A DNA stretch of 64,000 nucleotides from Cenococcum geophilum 1.58 (taxonomy: Eukaryota; Ascomycota; Dothideomycetes; Gloniales; Gloniaceae), in assembly GCA_001692895.1 (NCBI GenBank), contig KV748214.1, forward strand, positions 1,399,166 to 1,463,165, given 5' to 3'. Below the pieces are notes generated by a model. The model searched no databases, had not been told where the DNA came from, and saw nothing but the letters and a program-made list of their open reading frames with translations. A program made the translations under genes and the position numbers. This document shows, in pieces, positions 33,790 to 44,730 of this stretch (the stretch's first letter is position 1; each line of letters begins with the position of its first letter).

Positions 33790-34575
33790 AACAGTATATG
33801 CGTGGCTCTTTAATAGTAGCGACTATTTAAATAGTTAGCTTTTGCAGCTTAGCTAAAGAATTAAACGTACCCTCTAATTTCACATCTTAAAGGGCTTCTT
33901 CTGTAGTTGCATAGCGCTACATCCAATATTCTATAATCGTGTTCCTAAAGACAAAGACAGATTCTAGATCAGGATAGCGACCCTTAGAGAAAGCAGTAGA
34001 TATTTTATGGTCGGGTAGATCCTTATATAGCTTTAAGCCAGTTATTATCTTATAAGTAGTAGAGCTAAGGGCAAAAAGCTCGGTCTTCGTTAAGATATCT
34101 TCGCTAGGAAGTTTATAACTAGTCTTATAACAAACAAGTAGTAGATAGTCATCAATGGCCGATCCGGCGAAATCACCCAGCTACACATCAAGATTATCAT
34201 TAAGGAAAATATTATTACACAATATATCGCCATAGAACACGCTTCTTAAATAGATAAACCGCACAGTATTAAAAAGTTATTTAACCTAACAAAGCCTAAG
34301 AGAAAGTAGAACCTATTTCTATCTTATAATATATTGCCTAATAGATATCTGGCTCATAAACTACAAGATAATAGTATTTTCTAAGACGCCAAAATATTAA
34401 ATAATGCCGCTGTGGTCGCGACCAAGACGCTAATAGATAAGCTTCTCCCGTTCTAAGAAGTGCGATTCCGACGGCCCGAAGAACTTAACGACGGCATTAA
34501 GACGCGCGACAATCGCCATAATACCTGCGCCAACTAGATCCTTAACATCTAAACTAAGTGGCCATTATATAATAG
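33790..34575 (-). pseudogene. RIPed fungal protein-kinase-like pseudogene
   Basis: The minus-strand frame from about 34575 reads VGAGIMAIVARLNAVVKFFG, then (after frame damage) the catalytic-loop equivalent VFYGDILCNNIFLNDNLDV, then LGDFAGSAIDD (metal-binding-loop equivalent) and ELFALSSTTYKIITGLKLY. The expected His of the catalytic loop is Tyr (CAT to TAT) and the residue after DNLDV is a stop. The order and spacing fit a small eukaryotic-type kinase common in fungal accessory regions. It is non-functional as it stands. Confidence 0.75.
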
Positions 34576-35409
34576 ACTCCTACATCTTCCTCTACAATGT
34601 CCCTAATAGAATTAACTAGTAATTACTCGGAAAGATAATATAGCGCCTAGTACAATTAACTTAAAGAAGAGGAAATAAGGTCGGTTGGAGAGGAGGTGTA
34701 AGGTCGGTATAAAAGGAGTAGTTAAAGGCAAGGCGTAGTAGGGGGTACTAAGATAAGAATAATAATCTTTAAAAGGAAAGGTTATGCTTAGTGTCTTCTT
34801 TTTATAAGCCACTAATTAGCGAAGCTATGTATTAAGAGGAAGCACCTAACTTTATAGTGAAGCGCAGATAGCGGATAGAAATGGAGTTGTATTAAGAGGA
34901 CGGGTTAAAGGCGTTAAGAGGTAAATAAGGAGCGAGTATAGGCGGGCAGAAGGGCGCAGCGCGAGGGGTTTAGGGAAGTAACGCCGGTAATAATACGAAT
35001 ACCGGCCCCAACGTAGAGGGTAAGGCTCGTTAACGTTCCCGGTCTGCGAGCAGACGTATACTACTATAGACACAATCAACAGTGCTATTAGTCGCTAATA
35101 GAGTTGGAGAGCAGTGGTAGAGGTAAGATGGTTAAGGTAATGGCCTAAAAATATAGCTGTGTGTCTGCGGTTAGGCGTATAAAGGGGTGTTAATGCGGTC
35201 TATTAAATGCTGCATGCTGCAAGCCGCTTGTATTTCGTCGCACGCGTTCAAGAGTCGCAGGCGGGTACAAAAGGATAGTACGCGTTATAGAACACTCTGC
35301 ATTAGCTATAATGGCCATCGCCACTAGAATGCGTACTAGCGCGATTAAAAAGGTCCATGCGCAGCCATAGGCTAGGTAATAACATGCGGAATATACGGGA
35401 AAGTTCCGC
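34576..35409. other. AT-rich region, no gene recognised
   Basis: Several 60-75-codon open runs on the minus strand (34612-34812, 34852-35079, 35190-35411) have no initiation context, domain or conservation clue. I do not call them. Confidence 0.5.
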
Positions 35410-35800
35410 ACCAGCTGGGACTAATTATTACAGCATAATTTACTTACAGTAGCTGCCACGCCTATGGCTGTGTAAAGTCTTGGTAAGCGCGCCAGCCTTA
35501 GCCTTATAGCCTTATAATTTAACCTCTAACCACTAACTTAAACTCTATAAAGATACCTACGGAATTCGCCACCTTATATATGTATATATGTATATATATA
35601 TATTCTATTATAGCCATATACTATTTAGAATATAAGCCGTTACAGAGCGCTAACTAAATACTTCCTGCTATTAATATGCTTGCTCTAGTTTAGAAGCCAA
35701 CTATAAGAACTATATATCTATTACCTAACACCTCGCCACCTTATAAGGGTAGGGCTGGTATAGGTCAGCCATTCTCCTTACTAGCGGTGGTAATATAATG
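35410..35800 (-). repeat. Dispersed composite repeat fragments, reverse orientation
   Basis: Contains the 'ataatttacttacagtagctgccacg' block shared with 33.2 kb, 'gtaagcgcgccagccttag' shared with 22.8 kb, and at 35735-35800 the 'tcgccaccttataagggtag..gtggt' terminal block seen at 44.04 kb. Also includes a TATATATG microsatellite (35575-35605). Confidence 0.6.
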
Positions 35801-35989
35801 TACTATTGTTCTAACCGCTGCTTTAACTTATAAGTATACTTACGCATCTTACCCTAACTATAACACTAAACTATAACTATAAAACCTATTAAAAAGTAGT
35901 GGATAAAGGTCTAAATATACCTTAGAAGAGTCTAAAAGAAAGAGGGATTATAGGTTAAGTTAAGTTTAAGTTAGCTATTAGTTCTGCCT

Positions 35990-38900
35990 ACTAATATATA
36001 AGATTCCGTTCTAATATAAGTTAAGAAGAATAATTAACCCTTAAGACTTTCTTTTTCACTACTATTATATACTCTAGTAGTAACACCGCCTTTTTAACCT
36101 ATCCGTCTGCTTTATATGCTACCGCGAGTATATACTATAACGCCAGTTAATTAGGGTAGTCTTCCGCCAGCACCTTCTCGCCTACTACGACTATGTACTC
36201 TAGTAGTAACACCGCCTTCTTAACCTATCCGTCTGCTTAATATACTCCCGCGAGTTTGTACTACAACGCCAGTCAAGAAAGGTAGTCTTCTGCTAGCACC
36301 TTCTCGCCCACTACGACTACGTGCTCTAGCAGCGACACCGCCTTCTTAACCTATCCGTCTGCTCCATATGCTACCGCAAGTTCGTACTACGACGCTAGTT
36401 AAGAGGGGTGGTCTTCTGCCAGCACCTTCTTACCTACTATAACTACGTGCTTTAGCAGCGATACCGCCTTCTTAATCTGTCCGTCTGCTCTATATACTAC
36501 CGCGAGTATATACTATAACGCCAGTTAATTAGGGTGGTCTTCCGCTAGCACCTTTTCTTTTACTATAACTATATGCTCTAGTAGCGACACTACCTTCTTA
36601 ACCTATCCGTCTACTTAATATACTCTTGCAAATCCGTACTATAACGCTAGTTAATTAGGGTAGTCTTTTACCAGCACCTTCTTGCCTACTATAACTATAT
36701 ACTTTAGTAGTAACACCACCTTCTTAACCTATCCGTCTACTCTATATACTCCTATAAGTTTATATTATAACGCTAGTTAAAAGGGGTAGTCTTCCACTAG
36801 CACCTTCTTGCCTACTGCGACTATGTGCTCTAGTAGCGACACTACCTTTTTAACCTATCCGTCTGCTTAATATACTCCTATAAGTCCATACTGCGACGCT
36901 AGTTAATTAGGGTAGTCTTCCGCTAGCACCTTCTTACGCACTACGACTATGTACTCTAGTAGTAATACCGCCTTTTTAACCTGTCCATCTGCTCTATATA
37001 CTACTATAAGTGCGTACTATAACGCTAGTTAATTAGGGTGGTTTTCTGCTAGCACCTTCTCGCCTATTATAACTACGTGCTCTAGTAGTAATACTACCTT
37101 CTTAACCTATTCGTCTGCTTAATATACTTCTATAAGTTCGTACTATAACGCTAGTTAATTAGGGTAGTCTTCCGCCAGCACCTTCTCTTTTACTGTAACT
37201 ATATGCTCTAGTAGTAACACTGCTTTCTTAACCTGTTCGTCTACTTTATATACTCCCGCGAGTTTATACTACGACGCTAGTTAAAAGAAGTGGTCTTCCG
37301 CTAGCACCTTCTCGCCCACTATGACTACGTGCTCTAGTAGCAACACCACCTTTTTAACCCATCCGTCTGCTCTATATACTCCTACGAGTTTATACTATAA
37401 CGCCAGTTAAAAGGGGTAGTCTTCCGCCAACACCTTCTTGCTTACTACAACTACGTACTCTAGCAGCGATACCGCCTTCTTAACCTGTCCGTCTGCTCTA
37501 TATACTCCTATAAGTTCGTACTACAACACCAATTAAAAGGGGTGGTCTTCCGCTAGCACCTTCTCGCCCACTGCGACTACGTACTCTAGTAGTAATACCG
37601 CCTTCTTAACCTATCCATCTGCTCTATATACTCCCGCGAGTTTATACTATAACGCCAGTTAATTAGGGTAGTTTTCCGCTAGTACTTTCTCGCCTACTAT
37701 AACTATGTACTCCTATAGAGATACCGCCTTTTTAACCTACCTGTCTACTTAATATGCTCCCATAAGTTCGTGCTACGACGCCAGTTAAAAGGGGTAGTCT
37801 TCCGCTAGTACCTTCTCGCCTATTACGACTACGTGCTTTAGCAGCGATACCGCCTTCTTAACCTGTCTGTTTGCTCTATATACTACCACAAGTGCGTACT
37901 ATAACGCCAGTTAATTAGGGTAGTCTTCCGCTAGCACCTTCTCGCGCACTACGACTACGTGCTTTAGCAGCAACACCGCCTTCTTAACCCATCCGTCCGC
38001 TCTATATACTCCTACAAGTTTATACTATAACGCTAGTTAATTAAAGTGGTCTTCCGCCAGCACCTTTTTACCTACTACAACTACGTACTCCAGTAGCGAC
38101 ACCGCCTTATTAATCTACCTATTTCTATTATAGGCAATACCTAGTAGATGCTCTACTAACAGTCTGTTTCTATACCTCCTATTAAAAGTCTTCTACTATA
38201 TCCCCACAATATGCTTTATTAGCTCTATAGCCGCCTTTAACTTCTCGTTAAGATAATAGCTCTATACCTAAAGGTAATATAGCGGCACTAAAGAGCTTTC
38301 TAGCTAAGTTAGATTTAACCTAACTTTCTAAAATACTGCTTTAAGAAGGCTATTAAGCCGTGCGTCATTTTATATCTAAACTAGCATTTAGCTACAGCTC
38401 CATACTAGCGCCATTACGTCTTTTTACCTACTGTATAATATATTACTGTTAGTCTTCTTATCTACCTATAATTGGACATATACTTAGACAGTATGCTCTA
38501 CTTATACGCGCTTTAGTAATCTACGCGTAGCGAGCGTAATAATACTGCCCGCCGTTAGCTAACTAGCTTCCCTAGCCTCCTTACTTTAGCAGTTTCTTAC
38601 CTATACGTATATTAGCGGATATATAGATAGTCTACTTGCGCTATCTTGCTCCGTCCTTATAATTAGCAATAGTAAAGATAGTAGATAGATTACTTTGTTG
38701 AGATAGTACGTATCCTATATATTATCTTTCGCGCCAATAAATGCAGATAACTATAATATATGCTATTCGTTAAAAACGTTAAGCCTAGTCTTATTGCCTA
38801 TTATATCTATAACACTATAGAGTTACAAGACATCTTATACCGATATGTCGCTAAGTCTAAGTTTAATAATAGCTACGCTAGCGCTCGCCTGCTATAAGCC

Positions 38901-39800
38901 TCTTTATATACTCTTAAATATACTCTTAGGAAGGAAGGTGTAGTTTAGTATAGATAAAACCCTAAGTAAGTCTAGTGTGTATACTAATAGGACCACTGCG
39001 GAAGCTTTAAATATTATATACACGTACTAGTATTATAATTATACTTGCCCCAAACTAAACTCTAGAAGCCTCTTTTACTACTATTTAAACGCCTTAGGAT
39101 AATCTTCTAGCTTATAATAACCCCTTACTATATATATACCGGCCTAGATAAGTGCTAATATATATAACCACAGCAGATATACTATATCTCCTATAACTTC
39201 TACCTACGCCTACTATTACTCTTATAGGATACGCGCTGCTTTAAGAAGAAGTTTACTATAGTTAGCTAGGCTAAGATCTAGAAGTACCTCCTATTTAACT
39301 ATGCTAAATTACCTATATTTTGCGCATCGCGAGGTTATAAGTATAGTTCCCTATATACTAGAGGGGAGATACGCGTTATAGTTAAAGGTTAAGTTATTAG
39401 CGTTGTCTAAGATAAGCAGGTAGCGCTTTTTAGTATTAGCCAGCTGTCTATATACCTCTTTAACGCTATTAACCCTCTACCTAAGCATTTCTGTAATAAT
39501 AGTAAAGTTAGACTTTACTATATTTAGGCTACTAATATTAACCTAAAACACCGCCTAGAACCTAGTAAAACTGTTAGCTTTACTAGTAATAAAAAGGGAG
39601 CGCTTACTCTTATTATATCTTATTTGCAATCTTTAAGTAAACCTTACTCTTCTCTAACCCCCTAAGCCTAGTAATAGTAAAGACTCCGTCTTATTAGGAG
39701 TCCCCTTATATAGCATCCTTAATACGGGTAAGAAGCTCTATACGCCCGGTAAAGAAAGTATTAGGCTAGCGGAGGACTTTCTAATAGATGTTCTATATGC
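35990..39800 (-). pseudogene. RIPed NB-ARC-TPR NLR, left copy
   Basis: The minus strand carries an NB-ARC region (P-loop area near 39650, then the same helices as the right copy) followed by tandem 42-residue TPR units of the type 'ALQYELAGVYxADGxVKKAV..LLEYVVVVGEKVLAEDYP'. Stops are very common. The arm ends at 40255, before any N-terminal effector domain, so this copy is truncated at its 5' end as well as RIPed. Known family: fungal NB-ARC-TPR STAND proteins used in non-self recognition. Confidence 0.8.
36030..38115 (-). repeat. TPR-coding tandem array, 126 bp x 17
   Basis: The landmark 'ttaacctatccgtctgc' (or a close variant) recurs every 126 bp from 36094 to about 38110, giving 17 units of exactly 42 codons. 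On the minus strand each unit encodes one TPR repeat. Exact codon periodicity shows that the repeat expanded while coding. The inverted copy at 43.6 kb has only about two units. Confidence 0.9.
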
Positions 39801-40255
39801 CATTATCCTAATCTAGAGGAGGAGACTCTCTATTTATAAAGTTTAAAGTATTATAGCCGCTATATAGCGTTAGTCCTTAGAGGGAATTTATAGCTTATAC
39901 TAGCGTATAGGAGTAGAATAAGGGGCTGGCCCCGCTTATAGCGGGGTATTAGCCTAATAGGTATTAGGTACGATCCTAGTAGGAGCCTAATAGCGGGCAT
40001 ACCCGTAATGGGGATTATAATATAGATATAGTCTATAGCAATTTTGCGACCTAGTATAAAAGATATAGAGGAATGCAGAGGATGCGCCTAAGGGAGGCTT
40101 AGCCTATAGTGCGCAGCCTTATTACCAACCTCTAGCTGCGGCTAACTATAGCCGTATTACCGCGCTAGGCCTCCTATTAGTGGGCAGGCAGCTATATAAT
40201 AAGAGCGCGGTTGCTGCTCTAGGCGCTTATCTAGTGCGCTATATTATAGAATTGT

Positions 40256-40639
40256 AACTACTACGCCTACCTACTTCCTTAACTAAGCTCTTTTACAATG
40301 TTCCTTAAAAAGTTCTTTAGGAATTCTACGGTAAGCACTAATGTCGATAAGACTGGGGTTTTATTAAACTCACTCCAGCCTAATAGGTAAGCAGCCGACT
40401 ATAAAGCTTTAAATGTTACTTACACTTCTAGGCATTTTACCTACGGCCCTCTTAAAATAAAGGTCCTTATAAACCCCCCCAATTCTTCCGTTAAGTACGT
40501 TACTTATAAATGTAGCTCCTACCGTAAGTATATAAGAGACTAACCTATAATAAGTATTGTGTTTATATATAGCTTGACAGGAAACTATAAAACTATATAG
40601 ACGCACTCTAATAGGATATATTGGCCTTAAGACCTTTTA
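40256..40639. other. Spacer of the inverted duplication, 5' part
   Basis: AT-rich and not matched by the other arm. It may hold the damaged N-terminus of the hydrolase domain that follows, but I could not align it. Confidence 0.45.
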
Positions 40640-43600
40640 CCGCAAGCATTGCCTACTATATAAATTATAACGTTCGGATATAATATAAACGTTATCCATA
40701 TATGGGATACGGTAAGCAGCAATGGACTCTACAATTATAGCAAGTTACTAGAGTTTTAACTTAGTCGCATACGTAAACGGGGATCTTGTAATCTAATTCT
40801 GTTTGTTGCGCATAGCCTTAGTAGGTTAGTCTATAAGCAGGCGCTTTTACGGAGCGATGCGTTAAGAGAGGTATATAGCATAATTAACAACACAGGAGGA
40901 ATTATATTTATGGGTATACCCTATTATAGATCAAGCCTAGTAAGCTAGGGATCCTTCTTAACGACATTCTCTAGCAATTTTAGAGCAATAAATAGAGAGA
41001 TTGTCGCAACTTTTAACCGGGGGGCTATAGATCTGCGAAGAATTGGAAAGGAATTCTAGCAAATACTGCTCCAATTAGATATTAATATATAGATAATATG
41101 TTTCTATAAAGAGCTATAGATGCCTATAGTAGGCAAGATTGTTAAGAGCGAATTAGCTATTTTACGGGGCTATAAGAGTTGTAGTATTAATGCTGATTAT
41201 AGGAATATGACGAAATTCGCGGGCGATGCAGATAATGGTTTTATACTAGTTCGGGCAACGCTAGATAGTTAGATAGAAAGCTTATAGGTAGACGTTAATA
41301 GTATAAGACTAGTAGAGGCTGATAAGAGGCTAATAACCGCATCGCCGGGCTTTCGAAATTATGGGTCGGTTTTGGTAAAGAATATATTGTAAGACCTATA
41401 GATAGGCGGGGGAATGAATACCTGGAACTTCAGTTAGCTAGGAAGGTAGATTTAATCAATACGAAATAAACTTATATTATAACGCAGCGCACTAAACAAG
41501 CGCCTAGAGTAGCAACCGCGCTCTTATTATATAGCTGCCTACCTACTAGTAGGAGGCCTAGCGCGGTAATGCGGCTATAGTTAGCCGCAGCTAGAGGTCG
41601 GCAATAAGGCTGCGCACTATAGGCCAAGCCTCCCTTAGGCGCATCCTCTGCATTCCTCCGTATCTTTTATACTGGGTCGCGAAATTGCTATAGACTATAT
41701 CTATATCACAATCCCTATTACGGGTATACCCGCTATTAGGCTCTCACTAGGATTGTGCCTAATACCTATTAAGCTAACACCCCGCTATAAGCAGGGCTAG
41801 CCCCTTATTCTACTCCTACGCGCTAGTATAAGCTATAAATTCCCTCTAAGGACTAACGCTATATAGCGGCTATAATACTTTAAACTTCGTAAATAGAGTC
41901 TCCTTCTCTAGATTAGGATAATGGCATATAAAACGTCTATTAGAAAGTCCTCCGCCGGCCTAATATCCTCTTTACTAGGCGTATAGAGCTTCTTACCCGT
42001 ATTAAGGATGCTATATAAGGGAACTCCTAGTAAAATAGAGTCTTCGCTATTACCGGGCTTAGGGGGTTAGGGAAGAGTAAGGTTTGCCTAAAGATTGTAA
42101 ATAAAATGCGATAAGAGTAAGTGCTCCCTTTTTATTACTAGTAAAGCTAATAATTTTACTAGGTTCTGGGCGGTGTTCTAGGTTAATATTAGCAGCCTAG
42201 ATATAGTAAAGTCTAACTTTACTATTATTACAGAAATGCTTGGGTAGAGGGTTAATAGTATTAAAGAGGTATATAGACAGCTGGCTAATACCAAAAAGCG
42301 CTGCCTACTTATCTTAGATAACGCTAACGACCTAACCTTTAACTATAACGCGTATCTCCCCTTTAGTATATAGGGAACTATACTTATAACCTCGCGATGC
42401 GCAGAATGTAGGTAATTTAGTATAGTTAAATAGGAGGCACTCTTAGATCTTAGCCTAGCCAACTATAGCGAACTTCTTCTTAAAGTAGCGCGTATCCTAT
42501 AAGAGCAATGGTAGGTATAGGCAGAAGTTATAGGAGATATAGTATGTCTACTGCGGTTGTATACGTTAGTACTTATCTAGGCCGGTACATATATAGTAAG
42601 GGGTTATTGCAAGCTAGAAGATTATCCTAAGGCGTTTAAACAGTAGCGAAAGAGGCTTCTAGAGTTCAGTCTGGGGTAAGCATAATCGCAGTACTAGTAT
42701 ATGTATGCGATATTTAAAGCTTCCGCAGCGGTCCTGTTAGTATACACACTAGACTTGCTTAGGGTTTTATCTATACTAAACTATACCTTTCTTCCTAAGA
42801 GCATATTTAAGAGTGTATAGAGAGGCTCGCGGTAGGCAAGCACTAGCGTAGCTATTATTAAACTTAGACTTGGCGATATATCGGCATAGGATGTCTTATA
42901 ACTCTATAGCGTTATAGATATAACAGGTAATAAGACCGGGCTTGACGTTCTTAACAAATGGCACGTATTATAGTTACCTATATTTGTTAGCGCGAAAGAT
43001 AATATATAGGATATATACCATCTTAATAAAGCAATCTATCTACTATTTTTACTATTGCTAATTATAAGGACGGAGTAAGACGGCGTGAGTAGACTATCTA
43101 TATATCTACTAGTGCATATATAGGTAAGAGACCGCTAAAGTAAGGAGGCTAGGGAAGCTAGTTAGCTAGTGGTGGGCAGTGTTATTACACTTACTATGTG
43201 TAGATCACTAGGGCGCGTATAAGTAGAGTATACTGTTTAGGTATATGTCTAATTATAGGTAGATAAGAAGACTAACAGTAATATATTATGCGGTAGGTAA
43301 AGAGATATAATAGCGCTAGTGTAGAGCTATAGCTAGATGCTAGTTTAGATGCGAGATAATATACGGCTTAATGGCCTTCTTAAAGCGGTATTTTAGGAAG
43401 TTGGGTTAAATCTAACTCGGCTAGAAGGCTTTTTAGTACCGCTATATTACCTTTAGGCATAGAGCTATTATCTTAATAGGAAGTTAAAGGCGGCTATAGA
43501 GCTAATAGAGCGTATTATAGGGATATAGTAGAAGACTTTTAATAGGAGGTATAGAAACAGACTGTCAGCAGAGTATCTACTAAGTATTGCCTATAATGGA

Positions 43601-43890
43601 AATAGGCAGATTAATAAGGCGGTGTCGCTGCTAGAGTATATAGTCGTAGTAGGCGAGAAGGTGTTGGCGGAAGACCACCTCTTTTGACTGGCGTTATAGT
43701 ATAAACTTACGGGAGTATATAGAGCAGATAGACGGGTTAAGAAGGCGGTGTCGCTGCTAGAGTATGTAGTGGTAGTAAAAGAGAAAGTCTTAAGGGTTGA
43801 TTATCCTTCTTGACTTGTATTAGAACGGAATCTTATATATTAGTAGGCAGAACTAATAGCTAACTTAAGCTTAACTTAACCTACAATCCC
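40640..43890 (+). pseudogene. RIPed NLR: SesB-like alpha/beta-hydrolase - NB-ARC - TPR, right copy
   Basis: A SesB-like lipase domain comes first (40640-41320): FVAHSLSRLVYKQALLRSD, where the nucleophile-elbow Gly-Gly has become Ser-Arg, then GIIFMGIPYYRSSL and ATFNRGAIDLRRIGKEF. NB-ARC follows from about 42050: the Walker A frame reads GLRGLGKS, then a 46-nt intron (42117-42162), then FWAVF, RCLLILDNANDL (Walker B) and GTILITSR. TPR repeats lie at about 43300-43820, two clear units of the 126-bp type. Dozens of stops, mostly TAG/TAA at Gln/Trp positions. A roughly 500-bp non-coding stretch (41440-41930) separates the hydrolase and NB-ARC parts. Known role of the family: non-self recognition and immune-like responses in fungi. 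Confidence 0.82.
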
Positions 43891-44110
43891 TCTTTCTTCT
43901 AGATTCTTTTAAGGTAATTTAGACCTTTATCCGCTACTTTCTAATAGGTTTTATAGTTATAGTTTAGTATTATAGTTAGGGTAAGATGCGTAAGTATACT
44001 TATAAGTTAAAGCAGCGGTTAGAATAATAGTGGTATATTATATCGCCACCGCTAGTAGGGAGGATAGCCGACCCGCACTAGCCCTACCCTTATACAGTGG
44101 CGATTTTTAT
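41476..44110 (+). repeat. Right arm of the giant inverted duplication
   Basis: Inverted copy of 35735-40255, shorter by about 1.9 kb because of the contracted TPR array. The two arms are separated by a 1.2-kb spacer holding the hydrolase domain. Confidence 0.85.
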
Positions 44111-44730
44111 AGGCAATTCTACTGTAAGTTAGAAAGCTAAGTTAGTGACTAGAGGTATAGCTAAGTTTAGTTAGGTTATAGGACTATAGGGCTGAAATCG
44201 GCCCGTATATTAGGCTTTATATAGTTATAGGCTAATAGGCTAAGCTTTTAATCGATCGATCTGAGTAAATTATACATGCTAGTTACGTAAGACGCGCTAG
44301 ATCGTATCGTACTAGCCTAATTAATAATTACTTCTATTGCAGGTACTAATATAAGTGGCGACCTTATATAAATCTTTATATAATAGCAGCCACAACGCTA
44401 ATAATAGCTTTTAAACATTATAGTAAAGTTTATAGGCTTAGATAGAACTATTTTATAAGTTTTAGTAGTAGCAAGGGCGTGATAATAGTGCTGTAGCGGG
44501 AGAAGTCTATTTTGTGATAAAGGAGGCTCTCTACAAATCAGGTGCGGTAATAATGACATAATGGTAATTTTTAGGTGCGAAGGTGCCTGCGTGTTTAGGA
44601 CCACTTATAGTATATGTGTAATGTGAAAATATAATAAACACTAAAGTGTGTGCATAGTTTGAGTGGTGTAAAGTTAAAGTACCCCCTATTTTTCTCGGCG
44701 CGGGGGGTTTCTCGACCTGTAGGGATAGAC
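44041..44730 (+). repeat. Dispersed composite repeat copy
   Basis: Collinear with 32143-32805: 'cgccaccgctagtagggagg' at the start, 'gtggcgaccttatataaatc', 'aaaggaggctctctac', and the terminal 'aaagtaccccctatttttct..gggtttctcgac..agggatagacgtt'. It overlaps the outer end of the inverted duplication, so the repeat flanks the NLR copies as well as the gene island. Confidence 0.7.

Larger units (their letters stand above)
35735..40255 (-). repeat. Left arm of a giant inverted duplication
   Basis: The reverse complement aligns to 41476-44110 over long stretches. Examples: 39900-40255 against 41476-41830, including 'gctgcctacctactagtagg' and 'ggaggcttagcctatagtgcgcag'; and 35800-35990 against 43840-44040. 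The extra length lies almost entirely in the TPR array. Differences are mainly transitions. Confidence 0.85.

Noticed and set aside
36030..38115. CRISPR-like array or satellite
   Set aside because: Units are contiguous, exactly 42 codons long, and translate to TPR helices on the minus strand; there are no unique spacers.
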